This document shows, in pieces, positions 1-6,364 of a DNA stretch of 8,544 nucleotides. The DNA is from JANWZL01 sp037445185 (GTDB lineage Bacteria; Pseudomonadota; Gammaproteobacteria; Burkholderiales; Thiobacillaceae). Made by a program: the position numbers and the translations under genes. Location of the stretch: contig JBBIKZ010000107.1 in the NCBI GenBank assembly GCA_037445185.1, positions 1 to 8,544 of the forward strand. The letters run 5' to 3'. Under the pieces are notes generated by a model that saw nothing but the letters and a program-made list of their open reading frames with translations, made no database searches and was not told the origin of the DNA. Position 1 is the stretch's first letter. The number at the start of each line of letters is the position of its first letter.

Positions 1-517
1 CGGAGGTGATGCCGTAGATCACCGCCACCCCCAGCATGTAGCGCGACCCCCCCTCGCGCACGATGGCCGCCAGCGGCGCGAACCAGCTGCGCGGCTCCTT
101 GAGGCGCGCGTGTTCCAGGTTGAGCAGATAGGCCCCGACCCCCACCAGCAGGATGCCGGCGAGCCCCTGGGCGGAGACCGTCTCGCCGAGCAGCAGATAG
201 CCCGACACCGTCACCAGCACGGGCGTGAAGGCGAGATAGGGCAGGGTGAGCGCGAAGGGGCTCGCGCGGATGGCCAGCACGTAGAGCACCTCGGCCAGCA
301 CCTCCAGGGGCAGCGCCGCGCCCATCCAGAGCCAGAAATCCGGCGCTGGCGCCGGCGGCGGATCGATCGCCAGCAGGGGCAGGAGCAGCACGGCGGTCAG
401 GCCGAAGCGCACCATCACCAGCTGCCCCGCCGTATAGCCACCGAGGAAGCGCTTGGTCGCGGTGTCGGCCAGCGCCAGGGCAAGGGCGCAGGTCAGGGCG
501 AGGCCGAGCCAGTCCAT
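1..517 (-). CDS. EamA/DMT-family membrane transporter, C-terminal part beyond the left edge
   Basis: Reading the minus strand from the ATG at 517 gives 172 open residues with no stop before the edge. The protein begins MDWLGLALTC and is almost entirely hydrophobic helices: about residues 3-18, 33-50, 61-82, 86-107 and 113-132, with a sixth starting near 161. The order of helices, and the stretch PVLVTVSGYLLLGE followed by a glycine-rich helix at 119-132, is what the end of the first EamA repeat of drug/metabolite-superfamily permeases looks like; the second repeat would lie outside the window. Such proteins are inner-membrane exporters or importers of small metabolites, and the substrate cannot be told from this part. 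It is the last visible gene of the minus-strand run, 36 bases after the oxidase stop. No Shine-Dalgarno is visible before the ATG, which sits in the last unit of a 10-bp tandem repeat. Confidence 0.8.
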   Translation of the reverse strand, partial: MDWLGLALTCALALALADTATKRFLGGYTAGQLVMVRFGLTAVLLLPLLAIDPPPAPAPDFWLWMGAALPLEVLAEVLYVLAIRASPFALTLPYLAFTPVLVTVSGYLLLGETVSAQGLAGILLVGVGAYLLNLEHARLKEPRSWFAPLAAIVREGGSRYMLGVAVIYGITS

Positions 518-545
518 GGTCGCGGATGGTCGGGGATGGTCGGGG
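516..545. repeat. Three tandem copies of a 10-bp unit overlapping a start codon
   Basis: The plus strand reads ATGGTCGCGG, ATGGTCGGGG, ATGGTCGGGG in direct succession (516-525, 526-535, 536-545). On the minus strand the unit is CCCCGACCAT, and the proximal copy supplies the AT of the transporter start codon. It fills most of the 36-base gap between the oxidase stop and the transporter ATG, leaving a pyrimidine-rich leader with no purine-rich ribosome binding site. Whether copy number varies, or matters for translation, is unknown. Confidence 0.75.
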
Positions 546-553
546 AGGGGGGA

Positions 554-1936
554 TCAGTCCGGCAGCTTCTTGCCGGGGTTGAGGATGCCGTTGGGATCGA
601 ACAGGGTCTTCAGCTCGCGCATCAGCCCCAGGGTCGCTGCGTCGAACTCCAGACCGACGAATTGCCGCTTCTCGCTGCCGATGCCGTGCTCGCCGGACAG
701 GCTGCCCTCGAGGCGCAGCACGGTCTCGATGAGCGCGCGCCGGCAGTCGCGGACGCGCGCCATCTCGTCGGCGTCGTCCGGGTGGACCATGAGGTTGACG
801 TGCAGATTGCCGTTGCCGGCGTGACCGAAGGCCACCAGGGGGACGCGGTGGCGCTCGCCGAGGGCGTCGATGGCCTCGACCAGCTCGGCGAGCCGCATCA
901 CCGGCACCACCACGTCCTCGTTGATCTTGAGCGGTGCGATCCGCTTCACCGCATGGGAGAGCGACTTGCGCGCCGTCCACAGCCGGGCCATCTCCGCCGG
1001 CGTGAAGCCGCTCTGGATCTCGATGAGCCCCTCGCCCTGCAGGGCGTCGGCGATGCGTTCGATCTGGCGCGGCACGTCGTCATGCCCCCCGTCGGCCGCC
1101 ACCATCAGCACGGCCTGCGTGCCGGCGGGCAGGCCCTCGGCGCCGCCGTATTCGCGGATCGCCTCGATGGCGCGCCGGTCCATGAACTCCAGGGCGGAGG
1201 GGACCACCGGCTGGCGCATCACCCGCGCCACCGCCGCGCAGGCGGCACGGTTGCTGGCGTAGCACACGCGCAGATTGGCGATGCGCTCGGGGGCCGGAAC
1301 GAGCCTGAGGGTCGCCTCGGTGATGAGGGCCAGCGTGCCCTCCGAGCCGACGAGCAGCCGAGTGAGGTCGTAGCCGGTGGCGTATTTCGTGGTGCGGCTG
1401 CCGGTGCGGATCTCGCGCCCGTCGCCCAGCACGGCGCGCAAGGCGAGGACGTGGTCGCGCGTGGCGCCATATTTCACGCAGCGCGGGCCGGCGGCGTTCA
1501 TCGCCAGATTGCCGCCGATGCGGCAATAGGCACCGGAGCCGGGATCTGGCGCATACATGAGCCCGTGCGCCTGGGCCAGGCGGTCGACCTCCTCGGTCAC
1601 CACGCCCGGCTCGACGACGATGAGGCGGTCGTCCGGGTCGAACGCCAGCACACGTCGCATGCACTCGAAGCTCACGACCACGCTGCCCGGCGTGGGCAGC
1701 GCCCCGCCCACGTTGCCGGAGCCGGCGGCGCGCGGCGTGAGGGGGATGCGGTGACGGTTGGCCAGGCGGACGATCTCCACCACGTCCTCGTGCCGCGTGG
1801 GGAACAGCACCGCCTCGGGCAGACATGCCCTCGGCGTCTCGTCGCTGGCGTAGAGCGCCCTGTCCTCGGGCGCGGTGAGCAGCCGCTGCGGTCCGAGCAA
1901 CGCGGCGAGGTCGGTGAGGGCCGCCGAGGGGAGCAT
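554..1936 (-). CDS. FAD-linked oxidase, GlcD / D-lactate dehydrogenase family
   Basis: This 460-residue flavoprotein probably oxidises a D-2-hydroxy acid such as D-lactate or glycolate to the 2-oxo acid, passing electrons to the respiratory chain. The N-terminal half is a PCMH-type FAD-binding domain, with PRAAGSGNVGGALP at 68-81, GGNLAMNAAGPRCVKYG at 141-157 and GYDLTRLLVGSEGTL at 188-202. The C-terminal half is the FAD-oxidase C domain, with KINEDVVVP at 337-345, GHAGNGNLHVN at 371-381, GEHGIG at 415-420 and DPNGILNPGK at 447-456. Length is normal for the family. No GlcE or GlcF partner lies next to it, so a stand-alone D-lactate dehydrogenase is as likely as glycolate oxidase subunit D; I withhold a symbol. 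The ATG at 1936 shares one base with the upstream gene's TGA, which implies translational coupling. A TTG one codon earlier is possible but less likely. Confidence 0.88.
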   Translation of the reverse strand: MLPSAALTDLAALLGPQRLLTAPEDRALYASDETPRACLPEAVLFPTRHEDVVEIVRLANRHRIPLTPRAAGSGNVGGALPTPGSVVVSFECMRRVLAFDPDDRLIVVEPGVVTEEVDRLAQAHGLMYAPDPGSGAYCRIGGNLAMNAAGPRCVKYGATRDHVLALRAVLGDGREIRTGSRTTKYATGYDLTRLLVGSEGTLALITEATLRLVPAPERIANLRVCYASNRAACAAVARVMRQPVVPSALEFMDRRAIEAIREYGGAEGLPAGTQAVLMVAADGGHDDVPRQIERIADALQGEGLIEIQSGFTPAEMARLWTARKSLSHAVKRIAPLKINEDVVVPVMRLAELVEAIDALGERHRVPLVAFGHAGNGNLHVNLMVHPDDADEMARVRDCRRALIETVLRLEGSLSGEHGIGSEKRQFVGLEFDAATLGLMRELKTLFDPNGILNPGKKLPD

Positions 1937-2508
1937 CAACCCAGGGTGGCTTCCTGGAATTCGGCCGCCCGGAGCATGGCGTCCGAGTCGGGGAAGCGGG
2001 CATGCGTCGCGCGCACGGCAGCCTCGTAGGCGGCGCGGTCGAAGGCGGCCCGGGCCTGTTCGTGCATGACCATGCGCAGCGCCTGGGTCATCACCTTGTC
2101 GAGCGAGACGATGCGCTTGGCGCGGATGATGCCGTCGTCGGCATCGACCAGGGTGAGTCTAAAGCGCGCACGGTCGCCGGCGGCCTCGTCGGGCAGCTCG
2201 CACTCGTGCTCGGGCACCAGGTGCACGTTGAAGGCCACGTCCGACCACTCGCACACGTCCGCGATCTTGTAGAGCAGGAAGGCCGCCGGCCCCTGCACGT
2301 AGAGGCCCACCTCCACCGGTCTGGTGCGCAAGCCGTTGATCTCCGCCTCGCTTAAGCCCTTCCAGAACAGGGTCAGCTCGTGCGCGCCGTGCCGGTAGAG
2401 GTAGCGCGCCCCCTCGTCGTACCGCTCGTGCTCGGGCGACCAAGGCTCGCCGACATGCCGGGTGTCGGGCAACGCGTCGGGACGCCGGAAGCGGTGGATG
2501 TGGCTCAT
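1936..2508 (-). CDS. Conserved-looking protein of unknown function, 190 residues
   Basis: I do not recognise this protein. It is soluble: no signal peptide or membrane helix is visible. The N-terminus (MSHIHRFRRP) is rich in Arg and His; the middle (about 41-105) is a mixed hydrophobic/charged region with LTLFWKGLSEAEINGL and VEVGLYVQGPAAFLLYKIAD; the C-terminal third (about 136-185) is Ala/Arg-rich and probably helical. The start is fixed by context: ATG at 2508 overlaps the SseB-family stop by four bases (ATGA), and its own stop overlaps the oxidase ATG by one base. This frame stays open further upstream to 2955, but that extension runs out of frame through the SseB gene with shadow-like composition, so it is rejected. 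The overlaps on both sides show that it is co-translated with its neighbours, which gives no clear function. Confidence 0.75.
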   Translation of the reverse strand: MSHIHRFRRPDALPDTRHVGEPWSPEHERYDEGARYLYRHGAHELTLFWKGLSEAEINGLRTRPVEVGLYVQGPAAFLLYKIADVCEWSDVAFNVHLVPEHECELPDEAAGDRARFRLTLVDADDGIIRAKRIVSLDKVMTQALRMVMHEQARAAFDRAAYEAAVRATHARFPDSDAMLRAAEFQEATLG

Positions 2509-2921
2509 TCCGCAGACTCGGGCAACAGCGCCGCCATCATCGCCACCATGTCGGCGTCGAAGTCGAAGCCCAGGTCGTCGCCGGGGTTGATGGAGATGGC
2601 CACGTCCTGCCCCATACGGCGCAGCACCCAGGCGAACTCGGTGAGGAGGCCGCCGCTGTAGCCGGGGATCTCGGCGGTGAAGGCCTTGGCCCGCTCCGGC
2701 GCCGAGAACAGGATCAGCACCCGCATGCCCTCCTCGTCCTCCAGGATGAGCGGCTCGGCCCGCGTGCTGGCCTGGAAGCCCTTGATGACGTGCTTCTCGT
2801 CCCTGACCGGCATGAACACCTGCAGGTTGAGCAGCTGCTTGGCGAAATTCTCGGGCTCGAGCCCACCCGCATGCATTAGCGCGAGCAGCCTTTCCAGTTC
2901 GTTGCGGGGCGGCATGTCCAT
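2505..2921 (-). CDS. SseB-family protein (N-terminal SseB domain only), 138 residues
   Basis: The protein carries the pattern of the SseB N-terminal domain: a helical start with NELERLLALM at 7-16, the strand QVFMPVRDE at 34-42, EDEEGMRVLILFSAPERAKAF at 61-81, and the closing INPGDDLGFDFDADMVA at 111-127. SseB-like domains are widespread in bacteria, and most lack an established biochemical role. The original sseB (enhanced serine sensitivity) annotation does not transfer safely. The ATG at 2921 is chosen because AGGAA lies six bases before it; another ATG two codons later is possible, and an upstream in-frame ATG at 3002 would add 27 atypical residues over the promoter region. It is the first gene of the minus-strand run, diverging from the kinase, and its stop overlaps the next start by four bases. 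Confidence 0.8.
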   Translation of the reverse strand: MDMPPRNELERLLALMHAGGLEPENFAKQLLNLQVFMPVRDEKHVIKGFQASTRAEPLILEDEEGMRVLILFSAPERAKAFTAEIPGYSGGLLTEFAWVLRRMGQDVAISINPGDDLGFDFDADMVAMMAALLPESAE

Positions 2922-3024
2922 GACGCGTTCCTGAAGGTGGAGTGCAGCATAACATCGGGGCAGTGGCCCGGAAAGCAAGGGCCGCGCACTAGAATGCCGC
3001 ATCGAGACAGCCTAACGCCCCGCC
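2922..3024. promoter_or_regulatory. Divergent promoter region between the SseB-family gene and the ROK kinase
   Basis: This 103-base spacer must carry the promoters of both divergent units. On the plus strand a TAGAAT at 2990-2995 matches five of six positions of a sigma-70 -10 box and lies 29 bases before the kinase ATG, but I see no good -35 box. On the minus strand only weak candidates exist: TTGCTT, then TGTTAT 18 bases later. An imperfect inverted repeat, GGCCC at 2965-2969 and GGGCC at 2979-2983 with a nine-base loop, lies between the candidate promoters and could be an operator. None of these is strong alone; the role rests mainly on gene orientation. Confidence 0.4.
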
Positions 3025-3936
3025 ATGAACAAGTCCTCCCTGCGCCTGGGCATAGACCTGGGCGGCACCAAGATCGAACTGATCGCCCTCGATCCGGCGC
3101 ACCGCGTCCTGCTGCGCCGGCGCATGCCCACGCCGCGCGGCGACTACCCCGCCACCCTGAGCGCCATTGCCGCGCTGGTGCGGGACGCCGAGCACGAACT
3201 CGCCGCGCGCGGCAGCATCGGCATCGGCACGCCCGGCGCCGTCTCGCCCGCCACCGGCCGGATGAAGAACTGCAACTCCACCTGGCTCAACGGCCAGCCG
3301 CTCAAGGAAGACCTGGAGCGCCTGCTCGCACGCGAGGTGCGCATCGCCAACGACGCCAACTGCTTCGCCCTCTCGGAGGCGGTGGACGGTGCCGCCGCCG
3401 GCGCCGAGGTGGTCTTCGGCGTGATCCTCGGCACCGGCTGCGGCGCCGGGGTGGTGGTACGCGGACAGGTCTTGACCGGCGCCAACGCCATCGCCGGCGA
3501 ATGGGGCCACAACCCGCTGCCCTGGCCGCGCGACGACGAACGCCCCGGCCCCGCCTGCTATTGCGGCAAGACGGGCTGCGTCGAGACCTGGGTCTCCGGC
3601 CCCGGCCTCGCCCGCGACCTGCACGCGAGCACCGGCATGCGCCTGACCGCCGAAGAGATCGTCCGCCTCGCCGCAGCGGGCGATGCGGCCTGCGAAGCCG
3701 CCCTCGCCCGCTACGAGGACCGCCTCGCCAGGGGGCTCGCCCACGTCATCAACCTGCTCGACCCCCAGGTCATCGTCTTGGGCGGCGGCCTATCCAACAT
3801 CGCCCGCCTGTACGAGGACATCCCCCGCCTATGGGGCCGATACGTCTTCTCCGACCGCGTGGACACCCGGCTCGTCCCGCCCATGCACGGCGACTCGAGC
3901 GGTGTGCGCGGGGCGGCGTGGTTGTGGGAAGGGTAG
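3025..3936 (+). CDS. mak: ROK-family sugar kinase, fructokinase Mak-like
   Basis: This is a 303-residue ATP-dependent hexose kinase of the ROK family, expected to phosphorylate fructose (possibly also mannose or glucose) at C6 in the cytoplasm. The phosphate-binding motif is GIDLGGTK at 9-16. NSTWLNGQP at 84-92 and NDANC at 109-113 (catalytic Asp110) follow, then GTGCGAG at 136-142. The ROK zinc site is complete: His162 in AGEWGHNPLPW, and Cys178, Cys180 and Cys185 in CYCGKTGC. The C-terminus has VIVLGGGLSN and ends GDSSGVRGAAWLWEG. These stretches match E. coli Mak as I remember it, so the specific name is reasonable, though substrate cannot be proven from sequence. The ATG at 3025 gives the normal N-terminus; no clear Shine-Dalgarno precedes it. 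It is a single gene, diverging from the SseB run. No obvious terminator hairpin with a T-run follows the stop. Confidence 0.9.
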   Translation: MNKSSLRLGIDLGGTKIELIALDPAHRVLLRRRMPTPRGDYPATLSAIAALVRDAEHELAARGSIGIGTPGAVSPATGRMKNCNSTWLNGQPLKEDLERLLAREVRIANDANCFALSEAVDGAAAGAEVVFGVILGTGCGAGVVVRGQVLTGANAIAGEWGHNPLPWPRDDERPGPACYCGKTGCVETWVSGPGLARDLHASTGMRLTAEEIVRLAAAGDAACEAALARYEDRLARGLAHVINLLDPQVIVLGGGLSNIARLYEDIPRLWGRYVFSDRVDTRLVPPMHGDSSGVRGAAWLWEG

Positions 3937-4009
3937 TAAACCCCGAGCCTTGTCTCCTGGCCAGTGGGATTCGGGATGGTGCTCTCGCTGGCCATGATCC
4001 CTCTTGTCA

Positions 4010-4026
4010 GGCTCACGCCATGAGCC
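4010..4026. promoter_or_regulatory. Perfect 6-bp inverted repeat 24 bases before the cas3 start
   Basis: GGCTCA (4010-4015) and TGAGCC (4021-4026) are perfect reverse complements around a five-base spacer. There is no T-run, so it is not a classical terminator. It lies in the 114-base spacer between the kinase stop and the cas3 ATG, where the cas operon promoter or leader should be. A TTGTCA at 4004-4009 just before it resembles a -35 box, but no good -10 box follows at 16-18 bases. It could be an operator, an mRNA leader hairpin near the ribosome entry site, or chance. Confidence 0.3.
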
Positions 4027-4050
4027 ACATGACCCATATCATCACCGCCC

Positions 4051-6327
4051 ATGAACAGAGACACGCCCTCCACATCTTCTGAGCCGGACATTGCCCACAT
4101 CGCCCAGAATCCCGATGGCACCTGGCGTACTGCGCATGACCTAGCCGAGCACCTGTCCGCCGTGGCCGCGCTAGCGGCCTGTTTCGCCCGCGGATTCGGC
4201 GAAGATTGGGCCCATCTCGCCGGTCTTTGGCACGACCTCGGCAAATACCGGCCGGCCTTCCAAACCTACATCCGCAACCAGACCGGCTTCGAGCGCGAAA
4301 ACGCCCACATCGAAGGACAGGGCAAGCGGGTGGAGCACTCCGCCGCTGGCGCCCTGCACGCCATCGCTACCCTGGGCGAGCTTCCCGGTCGGCTGCTTGC
4401 TTACCTGATCGCCGGCCACCACGCCGGGTTGCCGGATTGGAATGGCGGCCCCTCCAGCCTGTTCCAGCGTCTGGAGCGAGCGAAAAATGAGGGGCACCTG
4501 CAAGAGGCACTCAGCGCCCACCCGCCGCAGTCCATCCTGGATGCCGACGGACTCAAACCCTCCTCCCGGCCCAAGGGCCAGGCGGAGGATCTGCACCTGT
4601 GGCTGCAGATGCTCTTTTCCTGCCTCGTGGATGCCGATTGCCTGGATACCGAGGCCTATATGGAGCCGGGAAAGAGCGATTTGCGTGCCAACCATCCCTC
4701 CCTCGACGCGCTGCTTTGCTGCTTCAACGATCACATGAACAGACTGCGCGCCAAAGCGCCAGTCACCCCGGTCAATGCCCTGCGTGCGCGGGTGCTCGAC
4801 CAATGTATCGAACGCGCGCGAGCCGATCGCGCCAGCGGCCTCTTTTCTCTTACTGTCCCGACCGGCGGCGGCAAGACGCTCGCATCGCTCGCCTTCGCCC
4901 TGCATCACGCCCGCGCGCACGGCAAGCGGCGGGTGATCTACGTCATCCCCTATCTTTCCATCATCGAGCAGACGGCCAACGTCTTTCGTCAGGTGTTTGG
5001 CGACGAGGTGGTGATCGAACACCACAGCCACCTGGACCCCGACAAAGAGGATCGGGCCAGCCGCCTCGCGGCCGAGAACTGGGACGCACCGCTCATCGTC
5101 ACCACCAACGTGCAGTTCTTCGAATCCCTCTACGCCTCCCGGCCGTCACGCTGCCGCAAGCTGCACAACATCGTCGATGCTGTCGTGATCCTGGACGAAG
5201 CGCAGCTGTTGCCGCCGGAATGGGTGGATCCCTGTCTTGCCGCCATCCGCACTCTCGCGGCCCATTACGGGGTCAGCTTCGTGCTGTGCACCGCCACCCA
5301 GCCCGCCTTCCGGCCGCTGCAGGTCAATGGCAAACCCTTTGCGGGTCTCGCGGACGTACAGGAACTGATGCAGGGCGGGCCACATGTGCAGTCGCCCAAG
5401 GAGCTCTACGCTGCGCTGGAGCGGGTCGAGGTGCATTGGCCCGCGACGCTGGATCATCCCCAGGACTGGGACGGCATCGCGCAGCAGATGGCGACGTATC
5501 CTCAGGCGCTCGCCATCGTCAACCGCAAAAGCCACGCCCGGGCGCTCGCCGAGAGGCTGCCCGGAGCGATCTATCTCTCCACCAACCTCTGCGGCGCCCA
5601 TCGGGCGGAGCGCATAGAGGAAATTCGGAGGCGGCTCGAGGAGAACCGCCAACATACCGAGAAAGGGCTGGCACCCGAGCCGCTGTATGTCGTGAGCACC
5701 CAGCTCATCGAGGCCGGAGTGGACGTCGATTTCCCGGTGGTGTTTCGTGCCTTGGCGGGGCTGGACGCCATCGCTCAGGCCGCCGGCCGCTGCAACCGGG
5801 AAGGACGGCTCGAGAAGGGTCGGGTACACATCTTCGTACCGCCCGAGACCTCCCCTCCTGGGCTGTTGCTCAAGGCCGAGCAGGCCACGCGCGAGCTGCT
5901 CCCGGAGGGTGCGCCCACCCTCTCGCCGGAGTGGTTCGACCGCTATTCGCGGCTGTTGCTCGCCAAGGTGAATACCTGGGACAAGGCCGATATACGTGGA
6001 CTGTTGATGCCAGGCAACCAGCTCGAATTCCGCTTCCGTGAGGCGGCGGAGAAATTCCGTCTGATCGACGACGCGGGCTTGCCGGTGATCGTGCGCTGGG
6101 GGAAGTCATGCGATCTCATCGAGCGCCTGGCTGCCGGCAAACCGGACCGGTGGCTCATGCGCAAACTGCAGCGCTACACCGTCAGCGTTCACCCCCAATG
6201 CCTGCAAAAACTGCTCGCTCGAAGCGGTGTGCGGGAGGTGCCGCCCGGCCTGTACGTGCAGGAGAATGATCTCATTTACGATGAAACTTTCGGGTTCCTG
6301 GGCTGCGAGCGGGACACAACCCTTTAG
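4051..6327 (+). CDS. cas3: Cas3, type I-C nuclease-helicase
   Basis: Cas3 is recruited by Cascade after target binding and unwinds and cuts the displaced DNA strand. The 758 residues have the HD nuclease domain first: His34, the HD pair at 61-62 in LWHDLGKY, His96 in EHSAAGA, GHHAG at 122-126, and a candidate metal-ligand Asp194. The superfamily-2 helicase follows: Walker A VPTGGGKT at 269-276, motif II DEAQ at 382-385, TAT at 414-416, motif V STQLIEAGVDVDFP at 549-562 and motif VI QAAGRCNREG at 576-585. All catalytic motifs look intact. Length and domain order fit type I-C Cas3. ATG 4051 is the first ATG after an in-frame TGA at 4030-4032; no purine-rich ribosome binding site precedes it, so translation initiation may be weak or controlled. 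Gap to cas5c is 37 bases. Confidence 0.96.
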   Translation: MNRDTPSTSSEPDIAHIAQNPDGTWRTAHDLAEHLSAVAALAACFARGFGEDWAHLAGLWHDLGKYRPAFQTYIRNQTGFERENAHIEGQGKRVEHSAAGALHAIATLGELPGRLLAYLIAGHHAGLPDWNGGPSSLFQRLERAKNEGHLQEALSAHPPQSILDADGLKPSSRPKGQAEDLHLWLQMLFSCLVDADCLDTEAYMEPGKSDLRANHPSLDALLCCFNDHMNRLRAKAPVTPVNALRARVLDQCIERARADRASGLFSLTVPTGGGKTLASLAFALHHARAHGKRRVIYVIPYLSIIEQTANVFRQVFGDEVVIEHHSHLDPDKEDRASRLAAENWDAPLIVTTNVQFFESLYASRPSRCRKLHNIVDAVVILDEAQLLPPEWVDPCLAAIRTLAAHYGVSFVLCTATQPAFRPLQVNGKPFAGLADVQELMQGGPHVQSPKELYAALERVEVHWPATLDHPQDWDGIAQQMATYPQALAIVNRKSHARALAERLPGAIYLSTNLCGAHRAERIEEIRRRLEENRQHTEKGLAPEPLYVVSTQLIEAGVDVDFPVVFRALAGLDAIAQAAGRCNREGRLEKGRVHIFVPPETSPPGLLLKAEQATRELLPEGAPTLSPEWFDRYSRLLLAKVNTWDKADIRGLLMPGNQLEFRFREAAEKFRLIDDAGLPVIVRWGKSCDLIERLAAGKPDRWLMRKLQRYTVSVHPQCLQKLLARSGVREVPPGLYVQENDLIYDETFGFLGCERDTTL

Positions 6328-6348
6328 CCGCCCAGGACCTGATCGTCT

Positions 6349-6362
6349 GAGGGAGGAAGGAG
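6349..6362 (+). promoter_or_regulatory. Strong ribosome binding site for cas5c
   Basis: A 14-base run made only of A and G ends two bases before the cas5c ATG. It includes GGAGG at 6352-6356, eight bases before the start, and fixes the start at 6365. This contrasts with cas3, which has no visible Shine-Dalgarno, and suggests that the Cascade subunits are translated more strongly than the nuclease. Confidence 0.75.
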
Positions 6363-6364
6363 CG

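Noticed and set aside
794..826. Asn in place of the usual Asp in the oxidase motif GHAGNGNLH.
   Set aside because: Many D-lactate dehydrogenase and GlcD proteins have GDGNxH, but I recall GNGNLH forms as an ordinary variant in proteobacterial homologues, so I do not treat it as a defect.
1080..2003. A 307-codon minus-strand frame inside the oxidase and its upstream neighbour.
   Set aside because: It is an Arg/Ala/Pro-rich out-of-frame copy of the oxidase; the true frame has all the FAD-binding motifs.
110..2029. A 639-codon open frame on the plus strand.
   Set aside because: It lies antisense to the oxidase gene and crosses several real minus-strand gene boundaries. Its protein is rich in Arg, Gly, Ala, Gln and His with no domain, which is typical of a shadow in GC-rich DNA.
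3937..4009. A possible terminator after the kinase gene.
   Set aside because: Two CTGGCCA copies (3957-3963, 3988-3994) occur, but I found no GC-rich hairpin followed by a T-run.
2937..4082. A 381-codon plus-strand frame overlapping the kinase gene.
   Set aside because: It is an Arg/Pro/His-rich +1 shadow of a kinase with complete motifs. Only its last 20 codons, after an ATG in the spacer, are kept as a low-interest observation.
5191..5202. DEAQ instead of DEAH or DECH in helicase motif II of Cas3.
   Set aside because: DEAQ is, as far as I recall, usual for type I-C Cas3. The Walker B acidic pair is intact.
4599..6041. A 480-codon alternative frame inside cas3.
   Set aside because: It is a low-complexity Arg/Ala/Gly-rich shadow. 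The overlapping frame encodes every Cas3 helicase motif without interruption.
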